The position numbers and the translations under genes were made by a program. From contig NZ_JACXWX010000004.1 of the NCBI RefSeq assembly GCF_014764505.1, positions 186,001 through 250,000 on the forward strand: a DNA stretch of 64,000 bases, given 5' to 3'. Shown piece by piece: positions 34,142 through 42,359 of the stretch (positions within the stretch are counted from its first letter, which is position 1; each line of letters begins with the position of its first letter). Below the pieces are notes generated by a model. It was not told the DNA's origin and did not search any database. It saw only the letters and a program-made list of their open reading frames with translations. The DNA comes from Phormidium tenue FACHB-886 (lineage in GTDB: Bacteria; Cyanobacteriota; Cyanobacteriia; Elainellales; Elainellaceae).

Positions 34142-34975
34142 ATGGGCGTTTCTGTTGAAGTCAATAGCAGCAACTTTGCCGATGCTGTGGTGCAGGCATC
34201 CTTCCAGCGCCCAGTAGTGGTCGATTTTTTTGCTCAGTGGTGTGGACCTTGCCAAATGCTGAAGCCAATGCTGGAAAAGCTGGTGCAAGAGCATGATTTT
34301 GTGTTGGCAAAGGTTGATATTGATCAGAGCCAGGATTTGGCAAGCACTTATGGCATTGAAGGCGTTCCGGATGTGCGAGTCGTTAGCCAAGGGCAGATGT
34401 ATCAGGGCTTTGTGGGCGCGTTGACAGAGCCACAGCTGCGGCAATGGCTATCGCAAGTAATGGCACATCTCAGCTCAAAATCTGAGCTAGATTCTCAGCT
34501 AGAGGCAGTGCAAACCGCGATCGCCGCTGGAGATGAAGAAACCGCAAAAACGCTAATTTCAACGCTAATGGAGCAGTATCCGCAAGACCGACGGGTTGCC
34601 ATCACTGCTGCAAAATTCCTGATTAACCAAGATCGGCTCGACACTGCCGAGAAGCTACTGATTTTCATCGACGACACCGATCGGGACTACGGCGCACAAG
34701 CCCGCGCTCTGCGAGAACTCATGCAGCTCAAACTGCAAAGCATTGACCCCATCCTCAACCATGAGCTGGATGCACCATTCTTTCAGGCGGTTCGGCAAAC
34801 CCTGTCAGAGAATTATGCCGCCGCGCTTCAAGGGTTTTTGAGCATCCTCAGCCGCGATCGCAAATACCGCAGCGATGGCGCTCGCAAAGCCATGATTACC
34901 ATCTTTGATTTGCTGGGCGCTCAGCATCCGCTAACGCAGCAGTATCGCAGAGAGCTGATGCAGGCACTTTACTAA
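34142..34975 (+). CDS. Thioredoxin-domain protein with TPR-like C-terminus (CnoX/YbbN-like)
   Basis: A 277-residue protein. Residues 5-105 form a thioredoxin fold with an intact C-G-P-C active site at Cys34-Cys37 (FFAQWCGPCQML) and the cis-Pro in GVPDVRV. The remaining 165 residues form TPR-like helices (AAGDEETAKTLISTLMEQYP; DRLDTAEKLLIFID). This is the architecture of CnoX/YbbN, a chaperone-redox protein that guards substrates for GroEL and DnaK. Here, unlike E. coli CnoX, the redox motif CGPC is complete. ATG 34142 is chosen over the open frame upstream (33992), which encodes unrelated residues. Confidence 0.9.
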   Translation: MGVSVEVNSSNFADAVVQASFQRPVVVDFFAQWCGPCQMLKPMLEKLVQEHDFVLAKVDIDQSQDLASTYGIEGVPDVRVVSQGQMYQGFVGALTEPQLRQWLSQVMAHLSSKSELDSQLEAVQTAIAAGDEETAKTLISTLMEQYPQDRRVAITAAKFLINQDRLDTAEKLLIFIDDTDRDYGAQARALRELMQLKLQSIDPILNHELDAPFFQAVRQTLSENYAAALQGFLSILSRDRKYRSDGARKAMITIFDLLGAQHPLTQQYRRELMQALY

Positions 34976-35017
34976 TTGATATTTATAGATGCCTAGAAAT
35001 AGCTAGAGCTGAGCGCT

Positions 35018-35282
35018 TCACAGCCAGCCTGCAAAGTTTGGTTCGATCGACTGATATTGTCCATCAATCAAGCGAAAGCCCCAGAATTCTTGTGTTTCTG
35101 GGTGAAACAAAAAATAGGCATACACTTTCAGCACATCCTGGTTGAGCTGTTTTTTGAGGGTGCAGCGAATGTCGATCGCACCCTCAAAAAGCAGCTCAAT
35201 AATCTTTGTGGATAGCGCCGAGATAGTGCTTCAACGGGCTTTCAGGGAATAATCTGTACTTCAGCCAGTTGCAACCTGCCAT
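35018..35282 (-). pseudogene. Frameshifted small gene, unknown function
   Basis: Reading the minus strand, ATG 35282 opens a frame (MAGCNWLKYRLFPESPLKHY...) that stops at 35196. A second frame, open from 35230 to the TGA at 35018, continues with clearly coding-like sequence: KIIELLFEGAIDIRCTLKK, VLKVYAYFLFHPETQEFWGF and a C-terminus RLIDGQYQSIEPNFAGWL. The second frame has no ATG, GTG or TTG start. A single-nucleotide shift between 35196 and 35230 would join both into a protein of about 88 residues. It may be a decayed gene or a sequencing error. I do not recognise the family. It fills the gap between the thioredoxin-TPR gene and corA. Confidence 0.5.
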
Positions 35283-35402
35283 AGAATCTTGCAGTCATCT
35301 AGGGCAATATGGCTAAAAGGAGGTGGCGAAGAGAATCTGCAATTGCCTACAATCGCGATTACACTGCTCCAAATCTAACTGTCTTTAATATTTGTCCCCA
35401 TC

Positions 35403-36584
35403 ATGACCAACCACCCCTCTTCCTCGCATGACTCAATTGGTGTGCTTCCGTTCGTTCCCGGAGTGATGGAAGATGAGGCAGAGGAGGAGTCTCTTTTAGA
35501 TTACTTCCATGATGAACCCGGCACGATGCCAGGAACTTTGGCGATCGAAGCTGACGCACCACCCCCAGTAATCTTCTTAATCGACTATGAGCCGGAAACT
35601 GCAGTGCGGCTGAAGATCGAGCAGCCCGAAGAATGTGCGCCCTACCTGGATACACATTCAGTCTCTTGGGTAGATGTGCAGGGGTTGGGCAGCGAGGATG
35701 TATTGCAGCGGCTGGGCAACGTGTTTAATCTGCACCCGCTAATGCTGGAAGATGTGGTAAACGTGCCGCAGCGACCCAAGGTGGATGAATACCCGGAGCA
35801 GATTTTGCTAATCTGCCGGATGGCAGTGCTAACTGAAGACGGCAAAACTTGTACCCACGAACAGGTCAGCTTTATTCTGGGCAAGCACTATTTGCTAACG
35901 GTACAGGAGGAGCCAGAGTACGATTGCTTTGGACCGGTGCGCGATCGTATCCGGTCGAACAAAGGCATTATCCGCAGCCAAGGCGCCGACTATCTGGCGT
36001 ATGCCTTAATCGATGGGATCGTCGATGGTTTCTTTCCGGTGCTGGAGGTGTATGGCGAAACGATCGAAGAACTGGAAGACGAAGTTGTTGTGTGTCCAAC
36101 GCGACAAACGCTGGAAAAAGTGCATCGGCTCAGGCGGGAGCTGCTGACGCTGCGCCGCGCCGTTTGGCCCCAGCGAGACGCAATCAACTCACTCATTCGC
36201 GATGGCAATCCGCTGATTAGCGAAGAGGTGCGGGTGTACCTGCGCGACTGCTACGACCATGTGGTGCAGCTTCTGGATATGATCGAAACCTACCGAGAGT
36301 TAGCCTCTAGCTTAATGGATGTGTATGTGTCTTCGGTGGGCAACAAGATGAACGAGGTGATGAAGGTGCTGACGATCATTTCCACCATCTTCATTCCGCT
36401 GACGTTTATCGCAGGGGTTTATGGGATGAACTTCGACCCAGGTAAGCCCGGAAATATGCCAGAGCTGGAGATGCCCTACGCTTATGTGGTGTGTTGGGCG
36501 GTGATGGTGGCGATTGCCCTCGGATTAATCTACTTCTTTAAGCGACGCGGCTGGTTTGACAATTTTTCGGGCATCAAAGACTAG
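35403..36584 (+). CDS. corA: Magnesium/cobalt transporter CorA
   Basis: A 393-residue CorA-type channel. It has a long acidic cytoplasmic N-terminal domain (about 1-325), then two membrane helices, with the pore signature YGMNF (G-M-N) at the end of the first and a charged KRRGWF tail after the second. The helix VLTIISTIFIPLTFIAGVYGMNF is preceded by SVGNKMNEVMKV, as usual. Homopentamers import Mg2+ across the plasma membrane. The first 50 residues are acidic and variable. It stands alone with a short divergent gap to the frameshifted gene. Confidence 0.95.
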   Translation: MTNHPSSSHDSIGVLPFVPGVMEDEAEEESLLDYFHDEPGTMPGTLAIEADAPPPVIFLIDYEPETAVRLKIEQPEECAPYLDTHSVSWVDVQGLGSEDVLQRLGNVFNLHPLMLEDVVNVPQRPKVDEYPEQILLICRMAVLTEDGKTCTHEQVSFILGKHYLLTVQEEPEYDCFGPVRDRIRSNKGIIRSQGADYLAYALIDGIVDGFFPVLEVYGETIEELEDEVVVCPTRQTLEKVHRLRRELLTLRRAVWPQRDAINSLIRDGNPLISEEVRVYLRDCYDHVVQLLDMIETYRELASSLMDVYVSSVGNKMNEVMKVLTIISTIFIPLTFIAGVYGMNFDPGKPGNMPELEMPYAYVVCWAVMVAIALGLIYFFKRRGWFDNFSGIKD

Positions 36585-36713
36585 CGCCAATTTTGTAGCG
36601 CCACCCTCAAGAGAGTCTGGCAAAATCTAGTGTTATCCAGGCGCAAAGCGTTCTGGGGGTGATGCGGGGGTGATACGATCGCTACGATCAATCCGCTTGT
36701 GCAGACACCCCCT

Positions 36714-37226
36714 ATGGATCTAAAGTCTCTAATTCGCGACATTCCCGATTTTCCTCAACCCGGCATTGTCTTCCGGGATGTGACAACGCTACTGCGCAAT
36801 CCAGATGGACTGCGCTACACGATCGATCTGCTGGCAGAGCAGTGTGCCCCGCTGGAACTGGACTACATCATCGGTATTGAATCGCGGGGCTTTATCTTTG
36901 GGATGCCGCTGGCACACAAGATGGGTTTGGGCTTTATCCCAGTGCGGAAGAAGGGCAAGCTGCCTGCTGCCACCTACTCGGCAGAATATGCCCTGGAGTA
37001 CGGAACCGACAAAATCGAGATGCACCAGGATGCAATGGAACCCAATAGCCGCGTCCTGGTTGTAGATGACTTAATTGCCACAGGTGGAACTGCCGCTGCT
37101 GCTGCCAGCCTCGTTAGCCAGGCAAGCTGTCAACTCGCTGGATTTGCATTTATCATTGAGCTAACTTTTTTACAGGGACGCAAGAACCTGCCAGACGTGC
37201 CGATCGTAACGCTGTTGGAGTATTAG
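36714..37226 (+). CDS. apt: Adenine phosphoribosyltransferase
   Basis: A 170-residue purine salvage enzyme converting adenine and PRPP to AMP. The PRPP-binding motif [17 protein letters not shown], the [11 protein letters not shown] loop and the opening [19 protein letters not shown] are typical. I use ATG 36714 (MDLKSL), five codons inside the open frame, in line with family length. Confidence 0.95.
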   Translation: MDLKSLIRDIPDFPQPGIVFRDVTTLLRNPDGLRYTIDLLAEQCAPLELDYIIGIESRGFIFGMPLAHKMGLGFIPVRKKGKLPAATYSAEYALEYGTDKIEMHQDAMEPNSRVLVVDDLIATGGTAAAAASLVSQASCQLAGFAFIIELTFLQGRKNLPDVPIVTLLEY

Positions 37227-37284
37227 GCTGGAGAGCAAGCGCTAGAGGATGTCTGAACTGCAAGCGTTACCCGAACCGCCGCTA

Positions 37285-37351
37285 AATTCTCTAATTGAGA
37301 GGATTTTGAGGAGATAGGCTCGAAAGCCTCCTCAATTAGAATTAGAGAATT
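37285..37351. terminator. Imperfect nested hairpin after apt
   Basis: The outer arms AATTCTCTAATT (37285-37296) and AATTAGAGAATT (37340-37351) are exact complements, and AGGCT/AGCCT with a CGAA loop forms the tip; the middle is mismatched. It lies 59 nt after the apt stop. It resembles the perfect long hairpins elsewhere in the window but has decayed; a terminator role is plausible. Confidence 0.55.
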
Positions 37352-37491
37352 CAGGGGGCAAATACAGAGCATTTGTCGCTTCTCAGAACTCTCTTCTCAG
37401 AACTCTCTTTGACTGTCGCTGGCTCCACCTTGAATTGATTAGCTCTGCATTGACAAGAAGCCTCTCACCCCTACGATGACGGGATCTACTC

Positions 37492-38550
37492 ATGACTTCT
37501 GCTTCTTCTACCCAAAGACGGCTCCGATCTGTTCAAAATGGGCTGATTAACTTTCTCAGGAGCGAATCGTTTGCCTATGCGGTGAAGCGGATTCTTCAGG
37601 CAATTCCAACCTTGCTTCTGGCTTCAGCGTTGAGCTTTTTTATTGTCAACCTTGCACCCGGAGACTTTTTAGATACGATTCGCCAGAAGCCGGAAGTGTC
37701 GCAAGAAACGATCCAAGCGCTGGAGCGGCAGTTTGGCTTGGATAAACCGACGATCGAGCAGTACTTTCTTTGGCTGAAGAATATTGTGACTCAGGGGGAT
37801 TTTGGAGTCAGCTTTGCCTACTCGCAGCGATCGGTGGCTTCGCTGCTCTGGGAGCGGGTGGGCGCAACGCTGCTGCTGTCAGTGGCTTCGCTGCTGCTTA
37901 CTTGGGCGATCGCTATTCCGCTGGGCATCTACAGCGCCGTGCATCAAAATAAGGCAGGCGATCGGGTGCTGCGGTTTTTTACCTATCTGGGGCAGGGCTT
38001 CCCCACGCTGATCACAGGTCTGTTGTTCTTGTTTTTTGCCCAAATTACTTCGCCGCTATTTCCGGTAGGCGGCATGACGAGCATTGACCATGCCGATTTG
38101 ACCCCACTCGGCAAAATTCTTGACATCGGCTGGCACATGATCCTGCCCACGCTGGTACTGAGCGTCACGGGTTTTGCTGGGCTGCAGCGGCTGATGCGCG
38201 GCGAACTGCTAGATGTGCTAAGGCAAGACTACATCCAAACGGCTCGCGCCAAAGGGCTGCCAGAGAATCGCGTTATCTATGTCCATGCGCTCCGAAATGC
38301 TGTTAATCCACTGATTACGCTGCTGGGCTTCGAGTTTGCCGGGCTGCTCAGCGGTGCATTTATTACTGAAAACTTCTTCAACTGGCCGGGTCTGGGACGC
38401 TTGATTTTACAGGCAGTGAACAACCAAGATCTGTATTTGATTATGGCAAGTTTGATGATGGGTGCGGTGATGCTGGTTGTAGGCAACCTGCTGGCTGATT
38501 TAGCGCTAAAAGTAGTCGATCCGCGCATCAAACTCTCGGAGATCGACTAA
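37492..38550 (+). CDS. DppB/OppB-type ABC transporter permease
   Basis: A 352-residue permease with six predicted membrane segments. FIVNLAPGDFLDTIRQKPEVSQ near the start and the EAA-like loop DYIQTARAKGLPENRVIYVHALRNA are the family signatures of peptide/nickel-type permeases. No substrate-binding protein, second permease or ATPase is next to it, so its partners must be elsewhere. The gene is 30 nt upstream of the propeller protein gene and probably co-transcribed with it. Confidence 0.9.
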   Translation: MTSASSTQRRLRSVQNGLINFLRSESFAYAVKRILQAIPTLLLASALSFFIVNLAPGDFLDTIRQKPEVSQETIQALERQFGLDKPTIEQYFLWLKNIVTQGDFGVSFAYSQRSVASLLWERVGATLLLSVASLLLTWAIAIPLGIYSAVHQNKAGDRVLRFFTYLGQGFPTLITGLLFLFFAQITSPLFPVGGMTSIDHADLTPLGKILDIGWHMILPTLVLSVTGFAGLQRLMRGELLDVLRQDYIQTARAKGLPENRVIYVHALRNAVNPLITLLGFEFAGLLSGAFITENFFNWPGLGRLILQAVNNQDLYLIMASLMMGAVMLVVGNLLADLALKVVDPRIKLSEID

Positions 38551-38580
38551 ACCCACTGAGACTTCCTCACCGAACTTTCT

Positions 38581-40098
38581 ATGACTTCTTTTCGCAGATT
38601 TTCTCAGCCGATCGATCGCATTGCTATTTCATTAATGCTGGTGTTAGCGCTGGTCATTACTGGAATTGTGCTAAAGGGCGATCGCACAGCCCCCCAAATT
38701 CGAGATTTCACCTGGCAGGATCGGCAGGTGGGTGCCGAAGACACAGCATTCCTGCTGAATTTCAACCGCCCCATGGATCACGCAAGCGTGGAGCAGAATC
38801 TGCGGATTGAGCCGCCTTTACCTGGCAAGTTTAGCTGGGCAGGACGGCGGATGGCATATACATTGGAAAGCCCAGCTCCCTATGGCAAACCCTTCACGCT
38901 GTCCTTGCAGGGAGCACACGATCGCTTCAGCAGCGCTAGCGACCGGCGCACTCAGATCCAGCCTTACCGAGGGCAGTTCCGCACTCGCGATCGCGCCTTT
39001 GTCTATCTGGGGGCAGAAGGGGCAGAAGCCGGACGGCTGGTGCTGCAAAACCTGACGGCACAGCAGCAGGCAGTGCTGACCCCAGAAAATTTGGTGGTAA
39101 TGGACTTTAAGCCTTATCCAGAAGGCGATCGCATTTTGTTTTCGGCAATCGAGCGCACGACAGAAGTCGGGGGGCTACTAGAGCAGCAGCTCTACAGCGT
39201 GACAACGGGCATCCAAAACGAAGCGCCCGCCGATCTACTGGGTGCGGCTTCCAGTCCTGCTCCGGCTCGTCCTGCAGCAGCGGCTGGCAAAGTAGAGCGA
39301 GTGCTGGATAACAAAGACTATCAAAATCTCAAGTTTGATTTATCCCCTGACGGCAAAACGATCGTGGTGCAGCGGGTCAGCCGCCAGAACCCCAGTGATT
39401 TTGGCATCTGGATTTTGCAGCCCAATCAGCCGCCCAAGCCTGTCAAAACCGATCCGGGTGGCGATTTTCTAATCACGCCGGATAGCGACGCCTTGGCGAT
39501 GGCACAGGGGCAGGGTATGGCGATCTTGCCGCTGGCAGAAACCGCTGAGCCGCTCGATTTTTTGCCCAAGTTTGGCATGGTGCTAACGTTTGCCAGAGAT
39601 GGCTCTGCGGCTGCCATGGTTAAATTCAACACCGATCCCAACAACCCTACGCGATCGCTATTTTTAGTCAACAACCAAGGCACAGACAAGGAGCTACTCA
39701 AAACAGACGGCTCGATCCTCAGCGCCCAGTTTGACCCTGCGAAGCAAAATCTCTATTGCCTGATTACTCGCCGCATTCCGGGTGATGTCTACCAAGAGCA
39801 GCCTTACTTGACGGCTATTCATCTCCCTACAGCAGAAGTAACCGATCTACTCCAGCTGCCAATTCAGCGCGATGTGCAGATGGCTCTCGCACCAGACGGC
39901 TTGGCAATCCTGTTTGACCAGGTAATCGATGCGCCCAACAACCAGCAGCAAGGAGCTGTGCGAGGCAGTGAAGGAAAGGCGATCGCCTCCAGTAATTTAT
40001 GGATCGTGCCGGTTTTGCAAGATTCAAAGGGTGTAGCTCAACCCGCTGACCCCCAAGAGCTGGGACTGAAAGGACTGCGCCCACGCTGGTTGCCTTAG
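38581..40098 (+). CDS. Membrane-anchored protein with Ig-like and beta-propeller domains
   Basis: A 505-residue protein: a single N-terminal membrane helix (about 13-29, ISLMLVLALVITGIVL), an Ig-like domain of the SbsA/Big_5 sort (about 38-130: FLLNFNRPMDHASVEQNLRI) and then a repeat region of PD40/WD40-like blades (FDLSPDGKTIVVQRVS; FLITPDSDALAMAQGQGMAI; MALAPDGLAILFDQV). It would face the periplasm. Function unknown; its tight linkage to the DppB-type permease suggests a joint role in the envelope. Confidence 0.75.
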   Translation: MTSFRRFSQPIDRIAISLMLVLALVITGIVLKGDRTAPQIRDFTWQDRQVGAEDTAFLLNFNRPMDHASVEQNLRIEPPLPGKFSWAGRRMAYTLESPAPYGKPFTLSLQGAHDRFSSASDRRTQIQPYRGQFRTRDRAFVYLGAEGAEAGRLVLQNLTAQQQAVLTPENLVVMDFKPYPEGDRILFSAIERTTEVGGLLEQQLYSVTTGIQNEAPADLLGAASSPAPARPAAAAGKVERVLDNKDYQNLKFDLSPDGKTIVVQRVSRQNPSDFGIWILQPNQPPKPVKTDPGGDFLITPDSDALAMAQGQGMAILPLAETAEPLDFLPKFGMVLTFARDGSAAAMVKFNTDPNNPTRSLFLVNNQGTDKELLKTDGSILSAQFDPAKQNLYCLITRRIPGDVYQEQPYLTAIHLPTAEVTDLLQLPIQRDVQMALAPDGLAILFDQVIDAPNNQQQGAVRGSEGKAIASSNLWIVPVLQDSKGVAQPADPQELGLKGLRPRWLP

Positions 40099-40153
40099 GG
40101 CGATCGGCAGCACATCTGCCCGCTTTTTACCCATGTTTGTGGGAGTATGCTGC

Positions 40154-40193
40154 TAAAATCTACGGTAATATGACACATGTGCCGTAGATTTTA
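40154..40193. promoter_or_regulatory. 12-bp inverted repeat upstream of the ProX-like gene
   Basis: TAAAATCTACGG (40154-40165) pairs exactly with CCGTAGATTTTA (40182-40193) around a 16-nt spacer containing the palindrome CACATGTG. It lies between the propeller gene stop and the ProX-like start. It could be a terminator of the upstream gene or an operator; the absence of a long T tract favours the latter slightly. Confidence 0.5.
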
Positions 40194-40314
40194 AGCCATG
40201 AATGCGCGGAATGCTGCCTTGCCTCTTTCAAAGGTAAGGTTTAGCTTCTTTACTGAGTCCGCTATCATGTGATGAACTGTACATTATTTGTACTGCCCGA
40301 TTGAGGCTGTATTC

Positions 40315-41232
40315 ATGAAACGAATTCGTCGCTTATTGCTTCTGCCCCTTATTGCTCTGCTGACGGCTGGTATTTTGATCGCCTGTGCCAGCGGCGGCGG
40401 CGGTGATACAAGCAGCGCCAATGCACCTATCAAAGTCGGTTCCAAAGATTTTACAGAGGCATTTATCATTGGTGAAATGTATTCTCTGGTTTTGGAAAAA
40501 GCAGGATTCCAGGTAGAACGGAAGCTAAATCTAGGTGGAACGCCTGTGGCACAGGCAGCCTTGGTCAGCGGCGAAATTGATTTGTATCCAGAGTACACGG
40601 GAACAGCGCTGCTAGATATCCTTAAGCAGCCTGCAAATGCAGATTCCAAGCAGGTGTTTGACACTGTTTCAACGCAGTACAAGCAGCAGTTTAACTTGGT
40701 GTGGCTAGATGCAGCGCCTATGAACAATACGCAAGCTCTGGCAATGACCCAAGAAGCTTCGAAGAAGTTTGGCGTTCGCACGATCTCCGACCTGGTCGCC
40801 AAAGCTGATCAGCTGACGCTGATCGGCGCACCAGAGTTTGAAGTCCGGCAAGATGGACTGCCCGGTATTAAACAAAAGTATGGCGATTTTGAGCTGAAGG
40901 AATACAAAGCGGTGGATTCGGGCTTGCGCTATAAAGGCTTGCTCTCTGGCGAAGCAGATGTCACCGTTGCCTATGGCACAGACGGTGAAATCAGCGCGAA
41001 TAATCTGGTTGTGCTAGAAGATGACAAAAAGCTATTCCCGCCCTATCAGGTTGCGCCCGTTGTGCGGCAGCAAGCCTTAGACACTAATCCCAACATCGCG
41101 CAAGCCCTAAATGCTCTAGCACCCAAGCTGACAACCGAAACTATGCAGCGCCTCAACAATGAAGTGAGCGGCAAGCAGCGCGAGCCAGCAGAAGTTGCCA
41201 AAGAGTTTTTAACCCAGGAAAAATTGCTGTGA
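40315..41232 (+). CDS. ProX/OpuCC-type glycine betaine/choline-binding lipoprotein
   Basis: A 305-residue lipoprotein: a signal peptide (MKRIRRLLLLPLIALLTAG) with lipobox ILIAC, then an OpuAC/ProX-like binding domain starting at IKVGSKDFTEAFIIGEMYS, with GEIDLYPEYTGTALLDI and SGEADVTVAYGTDGEI. This is the family of substrate-binding proteins for quaternary amines such as glycine betaine and choline (OsmF/YehZ, OpuCC). I use ATG 40315, nine codons inside the open frame, because it gives the proper signal peptide. The next gene starts within its stop codon. Confidence 0.9.
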   Translation: MKRIRRLLLLPLIALLTAGILIACASGGGGDTSSANAPIKVGSKDFTEAFIIGEMYSLVLEKAGFQVERKLNLGGTPVAQAALVSGEIDLYPEYTGTALLDILKQPANADSKQVFDTVSTQYKQQFNLVWLDAAPMNNTQALAMTQEASKKFGVRTISDLVAKADQLTLIGAPEFEVRQDGLPGIKQKYGDFELKEYKAVDSGLRYKGLLSGEADVTVAYGTDGEISANNLVVLEDDKKLFPPYQVAPVVRQQALDTNPNIAQALNALAPKLTTETMQRLNNEVSGKQREPAEVAKEFLTQEKLL

Positions 41233-42188
41233 GCGCCATTCAATTTGATCAGGTTACGCTTCAGTTCCCCGGTGCATCGCGTCCCGCTGTTGATCGCGCC
41301 ACTGCAACGGTTGAACCCGGACAGCTTGTGGTGATCTTGGGTCATTCGGGCTGTGGCAAAACGACGCTGCTGAAGATGGTAAATCGTCTGTATGAGCCGA
41401 CTTCTGGGAAAATTTACCTGAACGGCAAAGATGTTCGCCAGCTCAAAGTCACTGCGTTGCGGCAGCAGATCGGCTATGTAATTCAGCAGTCGGGCTTGTT
41501 TCCTCACATGACGGTGGCGCAAAACATCGGTGTTGTGCCGAAGCTGCTGCGCTGGGCGCGTCCTAGAATCCAAGCACGGGTAGATGAGCTGCTAACGCTG
41601 GTGCAATTGCCGCCAGAAGAATATCGTCACCGCTATCCAGCGCAGCTTTCGGGCGGGCAGCAGCAGCGGGTGGGTTTGGCGCGAGCCTTGGCGGGTGATC
41701 CGCAGGTGATGCTAATGGATGAGCCCTTTGGGGCAATCGACGCGATCACCCGCACCAGCCTCCAGGATGAAATTCTGCGGCTGCAGCGGCAGCTCCAAAA
41801 AACGATTCTGTTCGTTTCGCACGACGTTGAAGAAGCGCTGCGGCTTGCCGATCGCCTGATGATTATGGAGAAGGGGCAAATCGTTCAATACGATACACCG
41901 TTCAACGTTTTAACCAATCCTGCTAGCGCTTTTGTTCACGATCTGCTGGGCACAGACGACATGGTGCGGCAGCTCAGCTTGCTGCGCGTTGAAACAGCAA
42001 TGACATCGCCAACCGATCGCTTGAACGGTGAACCGACGGTTGATCGGCATGACAGCCTGCGTAATGCCCTGTCGCTGATTCTAAAAACAGGTGCACCCAA
42101 GCTGGCAGTTGTTGAGAATGGCGCGCCTGTAGGTGTTCTGACGCTAGAGCATATTCGGGATTCAGCCGGAGTTCGGGCAAACGCGTGA
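41229..42188 (+). CDS. ProV/OpuCA-type ABC ATPase
   Basis: A 319-residue ATPase starting at GTG 41229, which overlaps the preceding TGA (GTGA), so translation is coupled. Walker A ILGHSGCGKTT, the signature LSGGQQQRVGLARAL and Walker B VMLMDEPFGAID are intact. The last 70 residues form a partial CBS-like domain (HDSLRNALSLILKTGAPKLAVVENG), as in OpuCA. The permease expected in a quaternary-amine importer is not encoded here: a strong hairpin follows and the next genes run the other way. Confidence 0.92.
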   Translation: MSAIQFDQVTLQFPGASRPAVDRATATVEPGQLVVILGHSGCGKTTLLKMVNRLYEPTSGKIYLNGKDVRQLKVTALRQQIGYVIQQSGLFPHMTVAQNIGVVPKLLRWARPRIQARVDELLTLVQLPPEEYRHRYPAQLSGGQQQRVGLARALAGDPQVMLMDEPFGAIDAITRTSLQDEILRLQRQLQKTILFVSHDVEEALRLADRLMIMEKGQIVQYDTPFNVLTNPASAFVHDLLGTDDMVRQLSLLRVETAMTSPTDRLNGEPTVDRHDSLRNALSLILKTGAPKLAVVENGAPVGVLTLEHIRDSAGVRANA

Positions 42189-42219
42189 GATCAGCGCGTC
42201 ATGCCGCTCTAAGTTTAAG

Positions 42220-42278
42220 CAACGCCATACAAAATAAAAAGCCGCGCTTCGCGCGGCTTTTTATTTTGTATGGCGTTG
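42220..42278. terminator. Perfect 28-bp hairpin, bidirectional terminator
   Basis: The arms 42220-42247 and 42251-42278 are exact reverse complements of 28 nt around the 3-nt loop TTC. The loop-proximal GC part (GCCGCGC/GCGCGGC) is followed by A5/T5 and an AT-rich section, so each strand shows a GC stem then a T run. It lies between convergent gene ends (ProV-like and PotC-like) and should stop transcription from both sides. Confidence 0.9.
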
Positions 42279-42308
42279 CGCGCCTAGATAGAGATTCTTT
42301 TTGTGAAA
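42269..42308. repeat. Second copy of the dispersed repeat arm
   Basis: This stretch begins TATGGCGTTGCGCGCCTAG and continues with GAGATTCTTTTTGTG. It matches, at roughly 35 of 40 positions, the minus strand of 28130-28169, the right arm of the 104-bp palindromic element. It overlaps the right end of the 28-bp hairpin. Confidence 0.75.
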
Positions 42309-42359
42309 AGGTTTGCCGTAACCTATGCACGAAGCGCTATAGCTGTGGCATGGCTGCCG

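Noticed and set aside
35144-35197. 20-bp inverted repeat read as a terminator between the thioredoxin-TPR gene and corA
   Set aside because: It lies within the coding-like minus-strand sequence (ELLFEGA ... CTLKKQL), lacks a T tract and has a 14-nt loop; it is better explained as part of the frameshifted gene.
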